From Camelus bactrianus (lineage: Eukaryota > Chordata > Mammalia > Artiodactyla > Camelidae): a DNA stretch of 64,000 bases. The number at the start of each line of letters is the position of its first letter. Position 1 is the first letter of the stretch. The notes under the pieces were generated by a model. It was not told the origin of the DNA, searched no databases, and saw nothing but the letters and a program-made list of their open reading frames with translations. The position numbers were made by a program, and so were the translations under genes. Location of the stretch: contig NC_133569.1 of NCBI RefSeq assembly GCF_048773025.1, positions 3,596,001 through 3,660,000 on the forward strand, in the 5' to 3' direction. Shown one piece after another: positions 12,181 through 24,360 of the stretch.

Positions 12181-13093
12181 AAAGCCTTCCTTCACCAAGC
12201 TTGTAGGGAACACAAAGTTTCTCTTCAGTTGCAAACTCCAATCCTTACATATATATGGCGAGGTACTAGCTCCAACACGGTTTTACAGTGAAAACTGCAG
12301 GAACTTCAAACCGGCACTAGGAAACAGACTGAGAAACCAGAGTAAAAGTTTCTCCTGCAACCCGTTCCATTTGTGCTAGATGAACGAACTTCTCTCCACA
12401 TGCTCAGTTCTGAGAGATAAGTGTGCGTGAAAGCCATCCTTCACCTAGCTTGTTGGGAACACAAAGTTTCTCTTCAGTTGCAAACGCCACTCCGTACATA
12501 TATATGGGGAGGTACTAGCTCCAACACGGTTTTACAGTGAAAACTGCAGGAACTTCAAACCGGCACTAGGGAACAGACTGAGAAACCAGAGTAAAAGTTT
12601 CTCCTGCAACCCGTTCCATTTGTGCTAGATGAACGAACTTCTCTCCACATGCTCAGTTCTGAGAGATAAGTGTGTGTGAAAGCCATCCTTCACCTAGCTT
12701 GTTGGGAACACAAAGTTTCTCTTCAGTTGCAAACTCCACTCCGTACATATATATGGGGAGGTACTAGCTCCAACACGGTTTTACAGTGAAAACTGCAGGA
12801 ACTTCAAACCGGCACTAGGAAACAGACTGAGAAACCAGAGTAAAAGTTTCGCCTGCAATCCGTTCCTTTTATGCTAGATGAAAGAACGTCTCTCCACATG
12901 CTCAGTTTTGAGAGATACGTGTGTGTGAAAGCGGTCCTTCACTAGCTTGTTGGGAACACAAAGTTTCTCTTCAGTTGCAAACTCTACTCCATAAATATAT
13001 ATGGGGAGGTACTAGCTCCAACTCGGTTTTACAGTGAAAACTGCAGGAACTTCAAACCGGCACTAAGAAACAGACTGAGAAACCAGAGTAAAA
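12181..13093 (+). repeat. Fourth copy of the 'aagctt' cassette plus extra monomer
   Basis: A 'caccaagcttgtaggg' plus 'ggcgaggtactag' monomer at about 12190 is followed by two 'ctccgtacat' / 'caacacgg' monomers, where the other cassettes have one. It ends with the 'gcctgcaatccg' / 'atgctagatgaaag' variant near 12850-12890. The extra monomer is the only structural difference from the cassettes near 2480, 7210 and 8455. Confidence 0.75.
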
Positions 13094-15581
13094 GTTTCTC
13101 CTGCAACCCGTTCCCTTTGTGCTAGATGAACGAACGTCTCTCCACATGCTCATTTCTGAGAGATAAGTGTGTGTGAAAGCCGTCCTTCACCTAGCTTTTA
13201 GGGAACACAAAGTTTCTCTTCAGTTGCAAACTCCACTCCATACATATGTATGGGGAGGTACTAGCTCCAACTCTGTTTTACAGTGAAAACTGCAGGAACT
13301 TCAAACCGGCACTAGGAAACAGACTGAGAAACCAGAGTAAAAGTTTCTCCTGCAACCCGTTCCCTTTGTGTTAGATGAACGAACGTCTCTCCACATGCTC
13401 AGTTCTGAGAGATAAGTGTGTGTGTAAGCCATCCTTCACCTAGCTTGTTGGGAACACATAGTTTCTCTTCAGTTGCAAACTCCACTCCGTACATATATAT
13501 GGGGAGGTACTAGCTCCAAATCTATTTTACAGTGAAAACTGCAGGAACTTCAAACCGGCACTATGAAACAGACTGAGAAACCAGAGTAAAAGTTCCACCT
13601 GCAACCGGTTCCCTTTGTGCTAGATGAACGAACGTCTCTCCACATGCTCAGTTCTGAGAGATATGTGTGTGTGAAAGCCGTCCTTCACCTAGCTTGTTGG
13701 GAACACAAAGTTTCTCTTCAGTTGCAAACTCCACTCCATACATATATATGGGGAGGTACAAGCTCCAACTCGGTTTCACTGTGAAAACTGCAGGAACTTC
13801 AAACCGGCACTAGGAAACAGACTGAGAAACCAGAGTAAAAGTTTCTCCTCCAACCATTTCCCTTTGTGCTAGATGAACGAACGTCTCTCCACATGCTCAA
13901 TTCTGAGACATAATTGTGTGTGAAAGCCGTCCTTCACCTAGCTTGTTGGGTACACAAAGTTTCTCTTCAGTTACAAACTCCAGTCCATACATATATATGG
14001 GGAAGTACGAGCTCAAAATCAGTTTTACAGTGAAAACTGCAAGAATTTCAAACCGGCACTAGGAAATAGACCGAGAAACCAGAGTAAATGTTTCTCCTGC
14101 AACCCGTTCCTTTTGTGCTAGATGAACGAACGTCTCTCCACATGCTCAGTTCTGAGAGATAAGTGTGAGTGAAAGCTGTCCTTCCCTTATCCTGTTGGGA
14201 ACACATAGATTCTCTTCAGTTGCAAACTCCAGTCCATACATATATATGGGGAGGTACTAGCTCCAACTCGGTTTTACAGTGAAAACTGCAGGAACTTCAA
14301 ACCAGCACTAGGAAACAGACTGAGAAACCAGAGTAAAAGTTTCTCCTGCAACCAGTTCCCTTTGTGCTAGATGAAAGAACGTCTCTCCACATGCTCAGTT
14401 CTGAGAGATAAGTGTGTCTGAAAGCCATCCTTCATCTAGTTTGTTAGGAACACAAAGTTTCTCTTCAGTTGCAAACTCCATTCCGTACATATATATGGGG
14501 AGGTGCTAGCTCCAACTCGGTTTTACAGTGAAAACTGCAGGAACTTCAAACCAGCACTAGGAAACAGACTGAGAAACCAGAGTAAAGTTTCTCCTGCAAC
14601 CCGTTCCCATTGTGCTAGATGAACGAACGTCTCTCCACATGCTCATTTCTGAGAGATAAGTGTGTGTGAAAGCCGTCCTTCACCTAGCTTGTTGGGAACA
14701 CAAAGTTTCTCTTCAGTTTCAACCTCCATTCCATACATATATATGGGGAGGTACTAGCTCCAACTCGGTTTTACAGTGAAAACTGCAGGAACTTCAAACC
14801 GGCACTATGAAACAGACTGAGAAATCAGAGTATAAGTTCCACCTGCTACCCGTTACATTTTTGCTAGATGAACGAACGTCTCTCCACATGCTCAGTTCTG
14901 AGAGATATGTGTGTGTGAAAGCCGTCCTTCACCTAGCTTGTTGGGAACACAAAATTTCTCTTCAGTTGGAAATTCCACTCCATACATATATATGGGGAGG
15001 TGCTAGCTCCAACTCGGTTTTACAGTGAAAACTGCAGGAACTTCAAACCGGCACTAGGAAACAGACTGAGAAACCAGAGTAAAAGTTTCTCCTACAACCC
15101 TTTCCCTTTGTGCTAGATGAACGAACGTCTCTCCACATGCTCAGTTCTGAGACATAATTGTGTGTGAAAGCCGTCCTTCACCTAGCTTGTTGGGTACACA
15201 AAATTTCTCTGCAGTTACAAACTCCAGTCCATACATATATATGGGGAGGTACTTGCTCAAACTCGGTTTTACAGTGAAAACTGCAAGAATTTCAAACCGG
15301 CACTAGGAAACAGACCGAGAAACCAGAGTAAATGTTTCTCCTGCAACCCGTTCCTTTTGTGCTAGATGAACGAACGTCTCTCCACATGCTCAGTTCTGAG
15401 AGATAAGTGTGAGTGAAAGCCGTCCTTCACCTATCTTGTTGGGAACACATAGATTCTCTTCAGTTGCAAACTCCACTCCATACGTATATATGGGGAGGTA
15501 TAGCTCCAACTCGGTTTTACAGTGAAAACTGCAGGAACTTCAAACCAGCACTAGGAAAAAGACTGAGAAACCAAAGTAAAT
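13094..15581 (+). repeat. 10-monomer tandem duplication, first unit (2488 bp)
   Basis: Ten monomers are followed at once by a near-identical second unit at +2488 bp. Markers shared in order include 'ctagcttttaggg', 'catatgtatgggg', 'gtgtgtaagcc', 'ccaaatctattttac', 'caagctccaactcggtttcac', 'cctccaaccatttccc', 'gtacgagctcaaaatcag', 'ccttatcctgttggg', 'ctgctacccgttac' and 'gtacttgctcaaac'. I saw only a few single-base differences between the units (for example 'acctagcttg' against 'acctatcttg'), so this is among the most recent events in the window. Confidence 0.92.
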
Positions 15582-18125
15582 GTTTCTCCTGCAACCCGTT
15601 CCCTTTGTGCTAGATGAACGAACGTCTCTCCACATGCTCATTTCTGAGAGATAAGTGTGTGTGAAAGCCGTCCTTCACCTAGCTTTTAGGGAACACAAAG
15701 TTTCTCTTCAGTTGCAAACTCCACTCCATACATATGTATGGGGAGGTACTAGCTCCAACTCTGTTTTACAGTGAAAACTGCAGGAACTTCAAACCGGCAC
15801 TAGGAAACAGACTGAGAAACCAGAGTAAAAGTTTCTCCTGCAACCCGTTCCCTTTGTGTTAGATGAACGAACGTCTCTCCACATGCTCAGTTCTGAGAGA
15901 TAAGTGTGTGTGTAAGCCATCCTTCACCTAGCTTGTTGGGAACACATAGTTTCTCTTCAGTTGCAAACTCCACTCCGTACATATATATGGGGAGGTACTA
16001 GCTCCAAATCTATTTTACAGTGAAAACTGCAGGAACTTCAAACCGGCACTATGAAACAGACTGAGAAACCAGAGTAAAAGTTCCACCTGCAACCGGTTCC
16101 CTTTGTGCTAGATGAACGAACGTCTCTCCACATGCTCAGTTCTGAGAGATATGTGTGTGTGAAAGCCGTCCTTCACCTATCTTGTTGGGAACACAAAGTT
16201 TCTCTTCAGTTGCAAACTCCACTCCATACATATATATGGGGAGGTACAAGCTCCAACTCGGTTTCACTGTGAAAACTGCAGGAACTTCAAACCGGCACTA
16301 GGAAACAGACTGAGAAACCAGAGTAAAAGTTTCTCCTCCAACCATTTCCCTTTGTGCTAGATGAACGAACGTCTCTCCACATGCTCAATTCTGAGACATA
16401 ATTGTGTGTGAAAGCCGTCCTTCACCTAGCTTGTTGGGTACACAAAGTTTCTCTTCAGTTACAAACTCCAGTCCATACATATATATGGGGAAGTACGAGC
16501 TCAAAATCAGTTTTACAGTGAAAACTGCAAGAATTTCAAACCGGCACTAGGAAATAGACCGAGAAACCAGAGTAAATGTTTCTCCTGCAACCCGTTCCTT
16601 TTGTGCTAGATGAACGAACGTCTCTCCACATGCTCAGTTCTGAGAGATAAGTGTGAGTGAAAGCTGTCCTTCCCTTATCCTGTTGGGAACACATAGATTC
16701 TCTTCAGTTGCAAACTCCAGTCCATACATATATATGGGGAGGTACTAGCTCCAACTCGGTTTTACAGTGAAAACTGCAGGAACTTCAAACCAGCACTAGG
16801 AAACAGACTGAGAAACCAGAGTAAAAGTTTCTCCTGCAACCAGTTCCCTTTGTGCTAGATGAAAGAACGTCTCTCCACATGCTCAGTTCTGAGAGATAAG
16901 TGTGTCTGAAAGCCATCCTTCATCTAGTTTGTTAGGAACACAAAGTTTCTCTTCAGTTGCAAACTCCATTCCGTACATATATATGGGGAGGTGCTAGCTC
17001 CAACTCGGTTTTACAGTGAAAACTGCAGGAACTTCAAACCAGCACTAGGAAACAGACTGAGAAACCAGAGTAAAGTTTCTCCTGCAACCCGTTCCCATTG
17101 TGCTAGATGAACGAACGTCTCTCCACATGCTCATTTCTGAGAGATAAGTGTGTGTGAAAGCCGTCCTTCACCTAGCTTGTTGGGAACACAAAGTTTCTCT
17201 TCAGTTTCAACCTCCATTCCATACATATATATGGGGAGGTACTAGCTCCAACTCGGTTTTACAGTGAAAACTGCAGGAACTTCAAACCGGCACTATGAAA
17301 CAGACTGAGAAATCAGAGTATAAGTTCCACCTGCTACCCGTTACATTTTTGCTAGATGAACGAACGTCTCTCCACATGCTCAGTTCTGAGAGATATGTGT
17401 GTGTGAAAGCCGTCCTTCACCTAGCTTGTTGGGAACACAAAATTTCTCTTCAGTTGGAAATTCCACTCCATACATATATATGGGGAGGTGCTAGCTCCAA
17501 CTCGGTTTTACAGTGAAAACTGCAGGAACTTCAAACCGGCACTAGGAAACAGACTGAGAAACCAGAGTAAAAGTTTCTCCTACAACCCTTTCCCTTTGTG
17601 CTAGATGAACGAACGTCTCTCCACATGCTCAGTTCTGAGACATAATTGTGTGTGAAAGCCGTCCTTCACCTAGCTTGTTGGGTACACAAAATTTCTCTGC
17701 AGTTACAAACTCCAGTCCATACATATATATGGGGAGGTACTTGCTCAAACTCGGTTTTACAGTGAAAACTGCAAGAATTTCAAACCGGCACTAGGAAACA
17801 GACCGAGAAACCAGAGTAAATGTTTCTCCTGCAACCCGTTCCTTTTGTGCTAGATGAACGAACGTCTCTCCACATGCTCAGTTCTGAGAGATAAGTGTGA
17901 GTGAAAGCCGTCCTTCACCTATCTTGTTGGGAACACATAGATTCTCTTCAGTTGCAAACTCCATTCCATACGTATATATGGGGAGGTATAGCTCCAACTC
18001 GGTTTTACAGTGAAAACTGCAGGAACTTCAAACCAGCACTAGGAAAAAGACTGAGAAACCAAAGTAAATGTTTCTCCTGCAACCCGTTCCCTTTGTGCTA
18101 GATGAACGAACGTCTCTCCACATGC
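15582..18125 (+). repeat. 10-monomer tandem duplication, second unit
   Basis: Second unit of the 2488-bp duplication. The match with the first unit runs from about 13094/15582 to about 15637/18125. The total match is therefore slightly longer than one period, as expected of a direct tandem duplication produced by a single unequal exchange. The junction is inside a monomer near 15580-15640, where the sequence switches from 'ccaaagtaaatg' to 'catttctgagag' types. Confidence 0.92.
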
Positions 18126-20762
18126 TCAGTTCTGAGAGATAAGTGTGTGTGAAAGCCATCCTTCATCTAGCTTGTTAGGAACACAAAGTTTCTCTTCAGT
18201 TGCAAACTCCACTCCGTACATATATATGGGGAGGTACTATCTCCAACACGGTTTTACAGTGAAAACTGCAGGAACTTCAAACCGGCACTAGGAAACAGAC
18301 TGAGAAACCAGAGTAAAAGTTTCTCCTGCAACCCGTTCCCTTTGTGCTAGATGATCGAACGTCTCTCCACATGCACAGTTCTGAGAGGTAAGTGTGTGTG
18401 AAAGCCGTCCTTCACCTAGCTTGTTGGGAACACAAAGTTTCTCTTCAGTTGCAAACTCCATTCCATAAATATATATGGGGAGGTACTAGCTCCAACTCGG
18501 TTTTTCAGTGAAAACTGCAGGAACTTCAAACCGGCACTAGGAAACAGACCGAGAAACCAGAGTAAAAGTTTCTCCTGCAACATGTTCCCTTTGTGCTAGA
18601 TGAACGAACGTCTCTCCACATGCTCAGTTCTGAGAGATAAGTGTGTGTGAAAGCAGTCCTTCACCTACCTTGTTGGGAACACAAAGTTTCTCTTCAGTTG
18701 CAAACTCCACTCCACACATATATATGGGTAGGTACTAGCACCAAATAGGTTTTACAGTGAAAACTGCAGGAAATTCATACCGGCACTAGGAAACAGACTG
18801 AGAAACCAGAGTAAAAGTTTCTCCTGCAACCCGTTCCCTTTGTGCTAGATGAACGAACATCTCTCCACATGCTCAGTTCTGAGAGAAAAGTGTGTGTGAA
18901 AGCCGTCCTTCACCTAGCTTGTTGGGAAAACCAAGTCTCTCTTCAGATGCAAACTCCAATCCATACATATATATGGGGAGGTACTAGCTCCAACTCGGTT
19001 TTACAGTGAAAACTGCAGAAACTTCAAACCGGCACTAGGAAACAGACTGAGATACCAGAGTAAAAGTTTCGCCTGCAACCCGTTCCCTTTGTGCTAGATG
19101 AACGAAAGTCTCTCCACATGCTCAGTTCTGAGAGATAAGTGAGTGTGAAAGCCGTCATTCACCTAGCTTGTTGGGAACACATAGATTCTCTTCAGTTACA
19201 AACTCCACTCCATACATATATATGGGGAGGTACTAGCTCCAACACGGTTTTACAGTGAAAACTGCAGGAAATTCAAACCAGCACTAGGAAACAGACAGAG
19301 AAACCAGAGAAAACTTCCTCCTGCAACCCATTCCATTTGTGCAAAATTAATGAACGTCTCTCCAAATGCTCAGTTCTGAGAGATAATTGTGCGTGAAAGC
19401 CGTCCTTCACCTAGCTTGTTGGGAACACAAAGTTTCTCTTCAGTTGCAAACTCCACACCATACATATATATGGGGAGGTACTAGCTCCAACTCGGTTTTA
19501 CAGTGAAAAATGCAGGAACTTCAAACCAGCTCTAGGAAACAGACTGAGGAACCAGAGTAAATGTTTCTCCTGCAACACGTTCCCTTTGTGCTAGATGAAC
19601 GAACGTCTCTCCACATGCTCATTTCTGAGGGATAATATTTGTGAAAGCCGTCCTTCACATAGCTTGTTGGGAACACAAAGTTTCTCTTCAGTTGCAAACT
19701 CCACTCCGTACAAATATATGGCGAGGTACTAGCTCCAACACGGTTTTACAGTGAAAACTGCAGGAACTTCAAACCGGCAGTAGGAAACAGACTTAGAAAC
19801 CAGAGTAAAAGTTTCTCCTGCAACCCGTTCCCTTTGTGCTAGATGAACGAACGTCTCTCCACAAGCTCAGTTCTGAGAGATAAGTGTGTGTGAAAGCCGC
19901 ACTTCATCTAGCTTGTTGGGAACACAAAGTTTCTCTTCAATTGCAAAATCCACTCCACACATATATATGGGGTGGTACTAGCTCCAACTCGGTTTTACAG
20001 TGAAAACTGCAGGAACTTCAAACCGGCACTAGGAAAAAGACCGAGAAACCAGAGTAAAAGTTTCTCCTGCAACCCGTTCCCTTTGTGCTAGATGAACGAA
20101 CGTCTCTCCACATGCTCAGTTCTGAGAGAAATGTGTGTGTGAAAGCAGTATTTCACATAGCTTGTTGGGAACACAAAGTTTCTCTTCAGTTGCAAATTCC
20201 ACTCCATATATATATATATGGGGAGGTACTAGCTCCAACTCGGTTTTACAGTGAAAACTGCAGGAACTTCAAACCGGCACTAGGAAACAGACTGAGAAAC
20301 CAGAGTAAAAGTTTCTCCTGCAAAACTTTCACTTTGTGCTAGATGAACGAACGTCTCCCCACATGCCCAGTTCTGAGAGATAAGTGGGTGTGAAAGCCGT
20401 CCTTCACCTAGCTTGTTGGGAACACAAAGTTTCTCTTCAGTAGCAAACTCCACTCCATACATATATATGGGGAGGTACAAGCTCCAAATCGGTTCTACAG
20501 TGAAAACTGCAGGAACTTCAAACCGGCACTAGGAAACAGACTGAGAAACCAGAGTAAAATTTTCTCCTGCCACCCGTTCCCATTGTGCTAGATGAACGAA
20601 AGTCTCTCCACATGCTCAGTTCTGAGAAATAAGTGTGTGTGAAAGCCGTCCTTCACCTAGCTTGTTGGGAACACAAAGTTTCTCTTCAGTTGCAAACTCC
20701 ACTCCATACATTTATATGGGGAGGTACTAGCTCCAACTCGGTTTTACAGTGAAAACTGCAGG
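18126..20762 (+). repeat. Diverse satellite monomers, no clear higher-order repeat
   Basis: About 10.6 monomers that carry many private variants and that I could not pair with a second block. Examples are 'gcaaaattaatgaacg' near 19340, 'gagggataatatttgtg' near 19628, and an AT expansion 'CC(AT)7GG' at about 20204-20221, which is two bases longer than its neighbours' AT stretch. Nothing other than satellite. Confidence 0.8.
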
Positions 20763-21508
20763 AACTTCACACCGGCACTAGGAAACAGACCGAGAAACCA
20801 GAGTAAAAGTTTCCCTGCAACACGTTTCCTTTTTTCTAGATGAACGAACGTCTCTCCACATGCTCAGTTCTGAGAGATAAGTGTGTGTGAAAGCCGTCCT
20901 TCACCTAGCTTGTTTGGAACACAAAGTATCTCTTCAGTTGCAAACCACACTCCACACATATATATGTGGAGGTACTAGCTCCAAGTCGGTTTTACAGTGA
21001 AAACTGCAGAAACTTCAAACCGGCACTAGGAAACAGACTGAGAAACCAGAGTAAAAGTTTCTCCTGCAAACTGTTCCCTTTGTGCTAGAAGAACGAACGT
21101 CTCTCCAAATGCTCAGTTCTGAGAGATATGTGAGTGTGAAAGCCGTCCTTCACCTAGCTTGTTGGGAACATAAAGTTTCTCTTCAGTTTCAAACTCCACT
21201 CCATACATATATATGGGGAGGTACTAACTCCAACTCTGTTTTACAGTGAAAACTGCAGGAACGTCAAAACGGCACTTGGAAACAGACTGAGAAACCAGAG
21301 TAAAAGTTTCACCTGCAACACTTTCCCATTGTGCTAGATGAACGAACGTCTCACCACATGCCCAGTTATGAGAGATAAGTGTGTGTGAAAGCCGTCCTTC
21401 ACTTAGCTTGTTGGGAACACAAAGTTTCTCTTCAGTTGAAAACTCCAATCCATATATATATATGGGGAGGTACAAGCTCAAAATCGGTTCTATAGTGAAA
21501 ACTGCAGG
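20763..21508 (+). repeat. 3-monomer repeat unit, first copy (746 bp)
   Basis: The ordered variants are 'cttcacaccggc' with 'gtttccctgcaacacg', then 'ccacactccacac' with 'ccaagtcgg', then 'cacttggaaacag' with 'acctgcaacactttccc', then 'ccatatatatatatgg'. They recur at +746 bp: 'ttccctgcaa' is at 20811 and 21557. Confidence 0.8.
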
Positions 21509-22220
21509 AACTTCACACCGGCACTAGGAAACAGACCGAGAAACCAGAGTAAAGGTTTCCCTGCAACACGTTCCCTTTGTTCTAGATGAACGAACGTCTC
21601 TCCACATGCTCAGTTCTGAGAGATAAATGTGTGTGGAAGCCGTCCTTCGCCTAGCTTGTTGGGAACACAAAGTTTCTCTTCAGTTGCAAACCCCACTCCA
21701 CACATATATATGGGGAGGTACTAGCTCCAAGTCGGTTTTACAGTGAAAACTGCAGAAACTTCAATCCGGCACTAGGAAACAGACCGAGAAACCAGAGTAA
21801 AAGTTTCTCCTGCAACACATTCCCTTTGTGCTAGATGAACGATCGTCTCTCCACATGCTCAGTTCTGAGAGATAAGTGAGTGTGAAAGCCGTCCTTCACC
21901 TAGCTTGTTGGTAACATAAAGTTTCTCTTCATTTGCAAACTCCACTCCATACATATATATGGGGAGGTACTAGCTCCAACTCTGTTTTACAGTGATAACT
22001 GCAGGAACGTCAAACCGGCACTTGGAAACAGACTGAGAAACCAGAGTAAAAGTTTCACCTGCAACACTTTCCCTTTTGTGCTAGATGAACGAACGTCTCA
22101 CCACATGCCCAGTTCTGAGAGATAAGTGTGTGTGAAAGCCGTCCTTCAATTAGCTTTTTGGGAACACAAAGTTTCTCTTCAGTTGCAAACTCCAATCCAT
22201 ATATATATATGGGGAGGTAC
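21509..22220 (+). repeat. 3-monomer repeat unit, second copy
   Basis: Partner of 20763-21508, with a few differences ('ccccactccacac' here, 'cgtcaaaccggcacttgg' here against 'cgtcaaaacggcacttgg'). The match fades near 22220, where 'ctagctccaactcgg' replaces 'caagctcaaaatcgg'. A single relative of the 'cacttggaaacag' / 'caccacatgcccag' monomers appears far away near 37180-37280. Confidence 0.78.
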
Positions 22221-23364
22221 TAGCTCCAACTCGGTTTTACAGTGAAAACTGCAGGAACTTCAAACCGGCACTAGGAAACAGACTGAGAAACCAGAGTAAA
22301 AGTTTCTCCTGCAACCTGTTCCCTTTGTGCTAGATGAACGAACGTCTCTCCACATGCTCAGTTCTGAGAGATATGTGAGTGTGAAAGCCGTCCTTCACAT
22401 AGCTTGTTGGGAACACAAAGTTTCTCTTCAGTTGCAAACTCCACTCCATACATATATATGGGGAGGTACTAGCTCCAACTCGGTTTTACTGTGAAAACTG
22501 CAGGAACTTCAAACCGGCACTAGGAAACAGACTGAGAAACCAGAGTAAAAGTTTCACCTGCAACCCTTTCCCTTTGTGCTAGATGAACGAACGTCTCTCC
22601 ACATGCCCAGTTCTGAGAGATAAGTGTGTGTGAAAGCCGTCCTTCACTTAGCTTTTTGGGAACACAAAGTTTCTCTTCAGTTGCAAACTCCAATCCATAC
22701 ATATATATGGGGAGGTACAACCTACAACTCGGTTTTACAGTGAAAACTGCAGGAACTTCCAACCGGCACTAAGAAACAGACTGAGAAACCAGAGTAAAAG
22801 TTCCACCTGCTACCCGTTACTTTTTGCTAGATGAACGGACGTCTCTCCACATGCTCAGTTCTGAGAGATATGTGTGTGTGAAAGCCATCCTTCACCTAGC
22901 TTGTTGGGAACACAAAGTTTCTCTTCAGTGGCAAACTCCACTCCATACATATGTATGGGGAGGTACTAGCTCGAACTCGGTTTTACAGTGAAAACTGCAG
23001 GAACTTCAAACCGGCACTAGGAAACAGACTGAGAAACCAGAGTAAATGTTTCTCCTGCAACCCGTTCCTTTTGTGCTAGATGAACGAACGTCTCTCCACA
23101 TGCTCAGTTCTGAGAGATAAGTGTGTGTGAAAGCCGTCCTTCACCTATCTTGTTGGGAACACATAGATTCTCTTCAGTTGCAAACTACACTCCATACATA
23201 TATATGGGGAGGTACTAGCTCCAACTCGGTTTTACAGTGAAAACTGCAGGAACTTCAAACCAGCACTAGGAAACAGACTGAGAAACCAGAGTAAAAGTTT
23301 CTCCTGCAACCAATTCCATTTGTGCTAGATGAACGAACGTCTCTCCACATGCTCAGTTCTGAAA
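22221..23364 (+). repeat. Satellite monomers leading into the dimer repeat
   Basis: About 4.6 monomers. A monomer with 'gatatgtgagtgtgaaag' and 'cttcacatagcttg' near 22370 is the same type that later forms the 498-bp dimer. A monomer with 'ctgctacccgttac' and 'gaacggacg' near 22810 belongs to the type seen again near 24550, 27785 and 30520. No gene. Confidence 0.78.
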
Positions 23365-23862
23365 GATATGTGAGTGTGAAAGCCGTCCTTCACATAGCTT
23401 GTTGGGAACACAAAGTTTCTCTTCAGTTGCAAACTCCACTCCATACATATATATGGGGAGGTACTAGCTCCAACTCGGTTTTACAGTGAAAACTGCAGGA
23501 ACTTCAAACCGGCACTAGGAAACAGACTGAGAAACCAGAGTAAACGTTTCAACTGCAACCCTTTCCCTTTGTGCTAGATGAACGAACTTCTCTCCACATG
23601 CCCAGTTCTGAGAGATAAGTGTGTGTGAAAGCCGTCCTTCACCTAGCTTGTTGGGAACACAAAGTTTCTCTTCAGTTGCAAACTCCAATCCATACATATA
23701 TATGGGGAGGTACTAGCGTCAACTCGGTTTTACAGTGAAAACTGCAGGAACTTCAAACCGGCACTAGGAAACAGACCGAGAAACCAGAGTAAATGTTTCT
23801 CCTGCAACACGTTCCCTTTGTGCTAGATGAACGAAAGTCTCTCCACATGCTCAGTTCTGAGA
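23365..23862 (+). repeat. Dimer (498-bp) repeat, first copy
   Basis: Two-monomer unit. The 'gatatgtgagtg' start is at 23365 and again at 23863, and 'tactagcgtc' is at 23711 and 24209. The offset is exactly 498 (2 x 249). Each unit pairs a 'cacatagcttg' monomer with a 'cacatgcccag' / 'ccaatccatac' monomer. Confidence 0.85.
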
Positions 23863-24360
23863 GATATGTGAGTGTGAAAGCCGTCCTTCACATAGCTTGT
23901 TGGGAACACAAAGTTTCTCTTCAGTTGCAAACTCCACTCCATACATATATATGGGGAGGTACTAGCTCCAACTCGGTTTTACAGTGAAAACTGCAGGAAC
24001 TTCAAACCGGCACTAGGAAACAGTCTGAGAAACCAGAGTAAAAGTTTCACCTGCAACCCTTTCCCTTTGTGCTAGATGAACGAACGTCTCTCCACATGCC
24101 CAGTTCTGAGAGATAAGTGTGTGTGAAAGCCGTCCTTCACTTAGCTTTTTGGGAACACAAAGTTTCTCTTCAGTTGCCAACTCCAATCCATACATATATA
24201 TGGGGAGGTACTAGCGTCAACTCGGTTTTACAGTGAAAACTGCAGGAACTTCAAACCGGCACTAGGAAACAGACCGAGAAACCAGAGTAAATGTTTCTCC
24301 TGCAACCCGTTCCCTTTGTGCTAGATGAACGAAAGTCTCTCCACATGCTCAGTTCTGAGA
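23863..24360 (+). repeat. Dimer (498-bp) repeat, second copy
   Basis: Second copy of the dimer. The right edge is sharp: at 24361 the next monomer reads 'gataactgtgggtaaaatc'. Single versions of the same two-monomer order occur near 27100-27600 and 29840-30330 inside the 11-monomer duplication. Confidence 0.85.

Noticed and set aside
19330-19640. Odd monomers with 'gcaaaattaatgaacg' and 'gagggataatatttgtg' as possible foreign sequence.
   Set aside because: Flanking bases on both sides match the consensus in phase. They are ordinary diverged satellite copies with a few substitutions and short indels.
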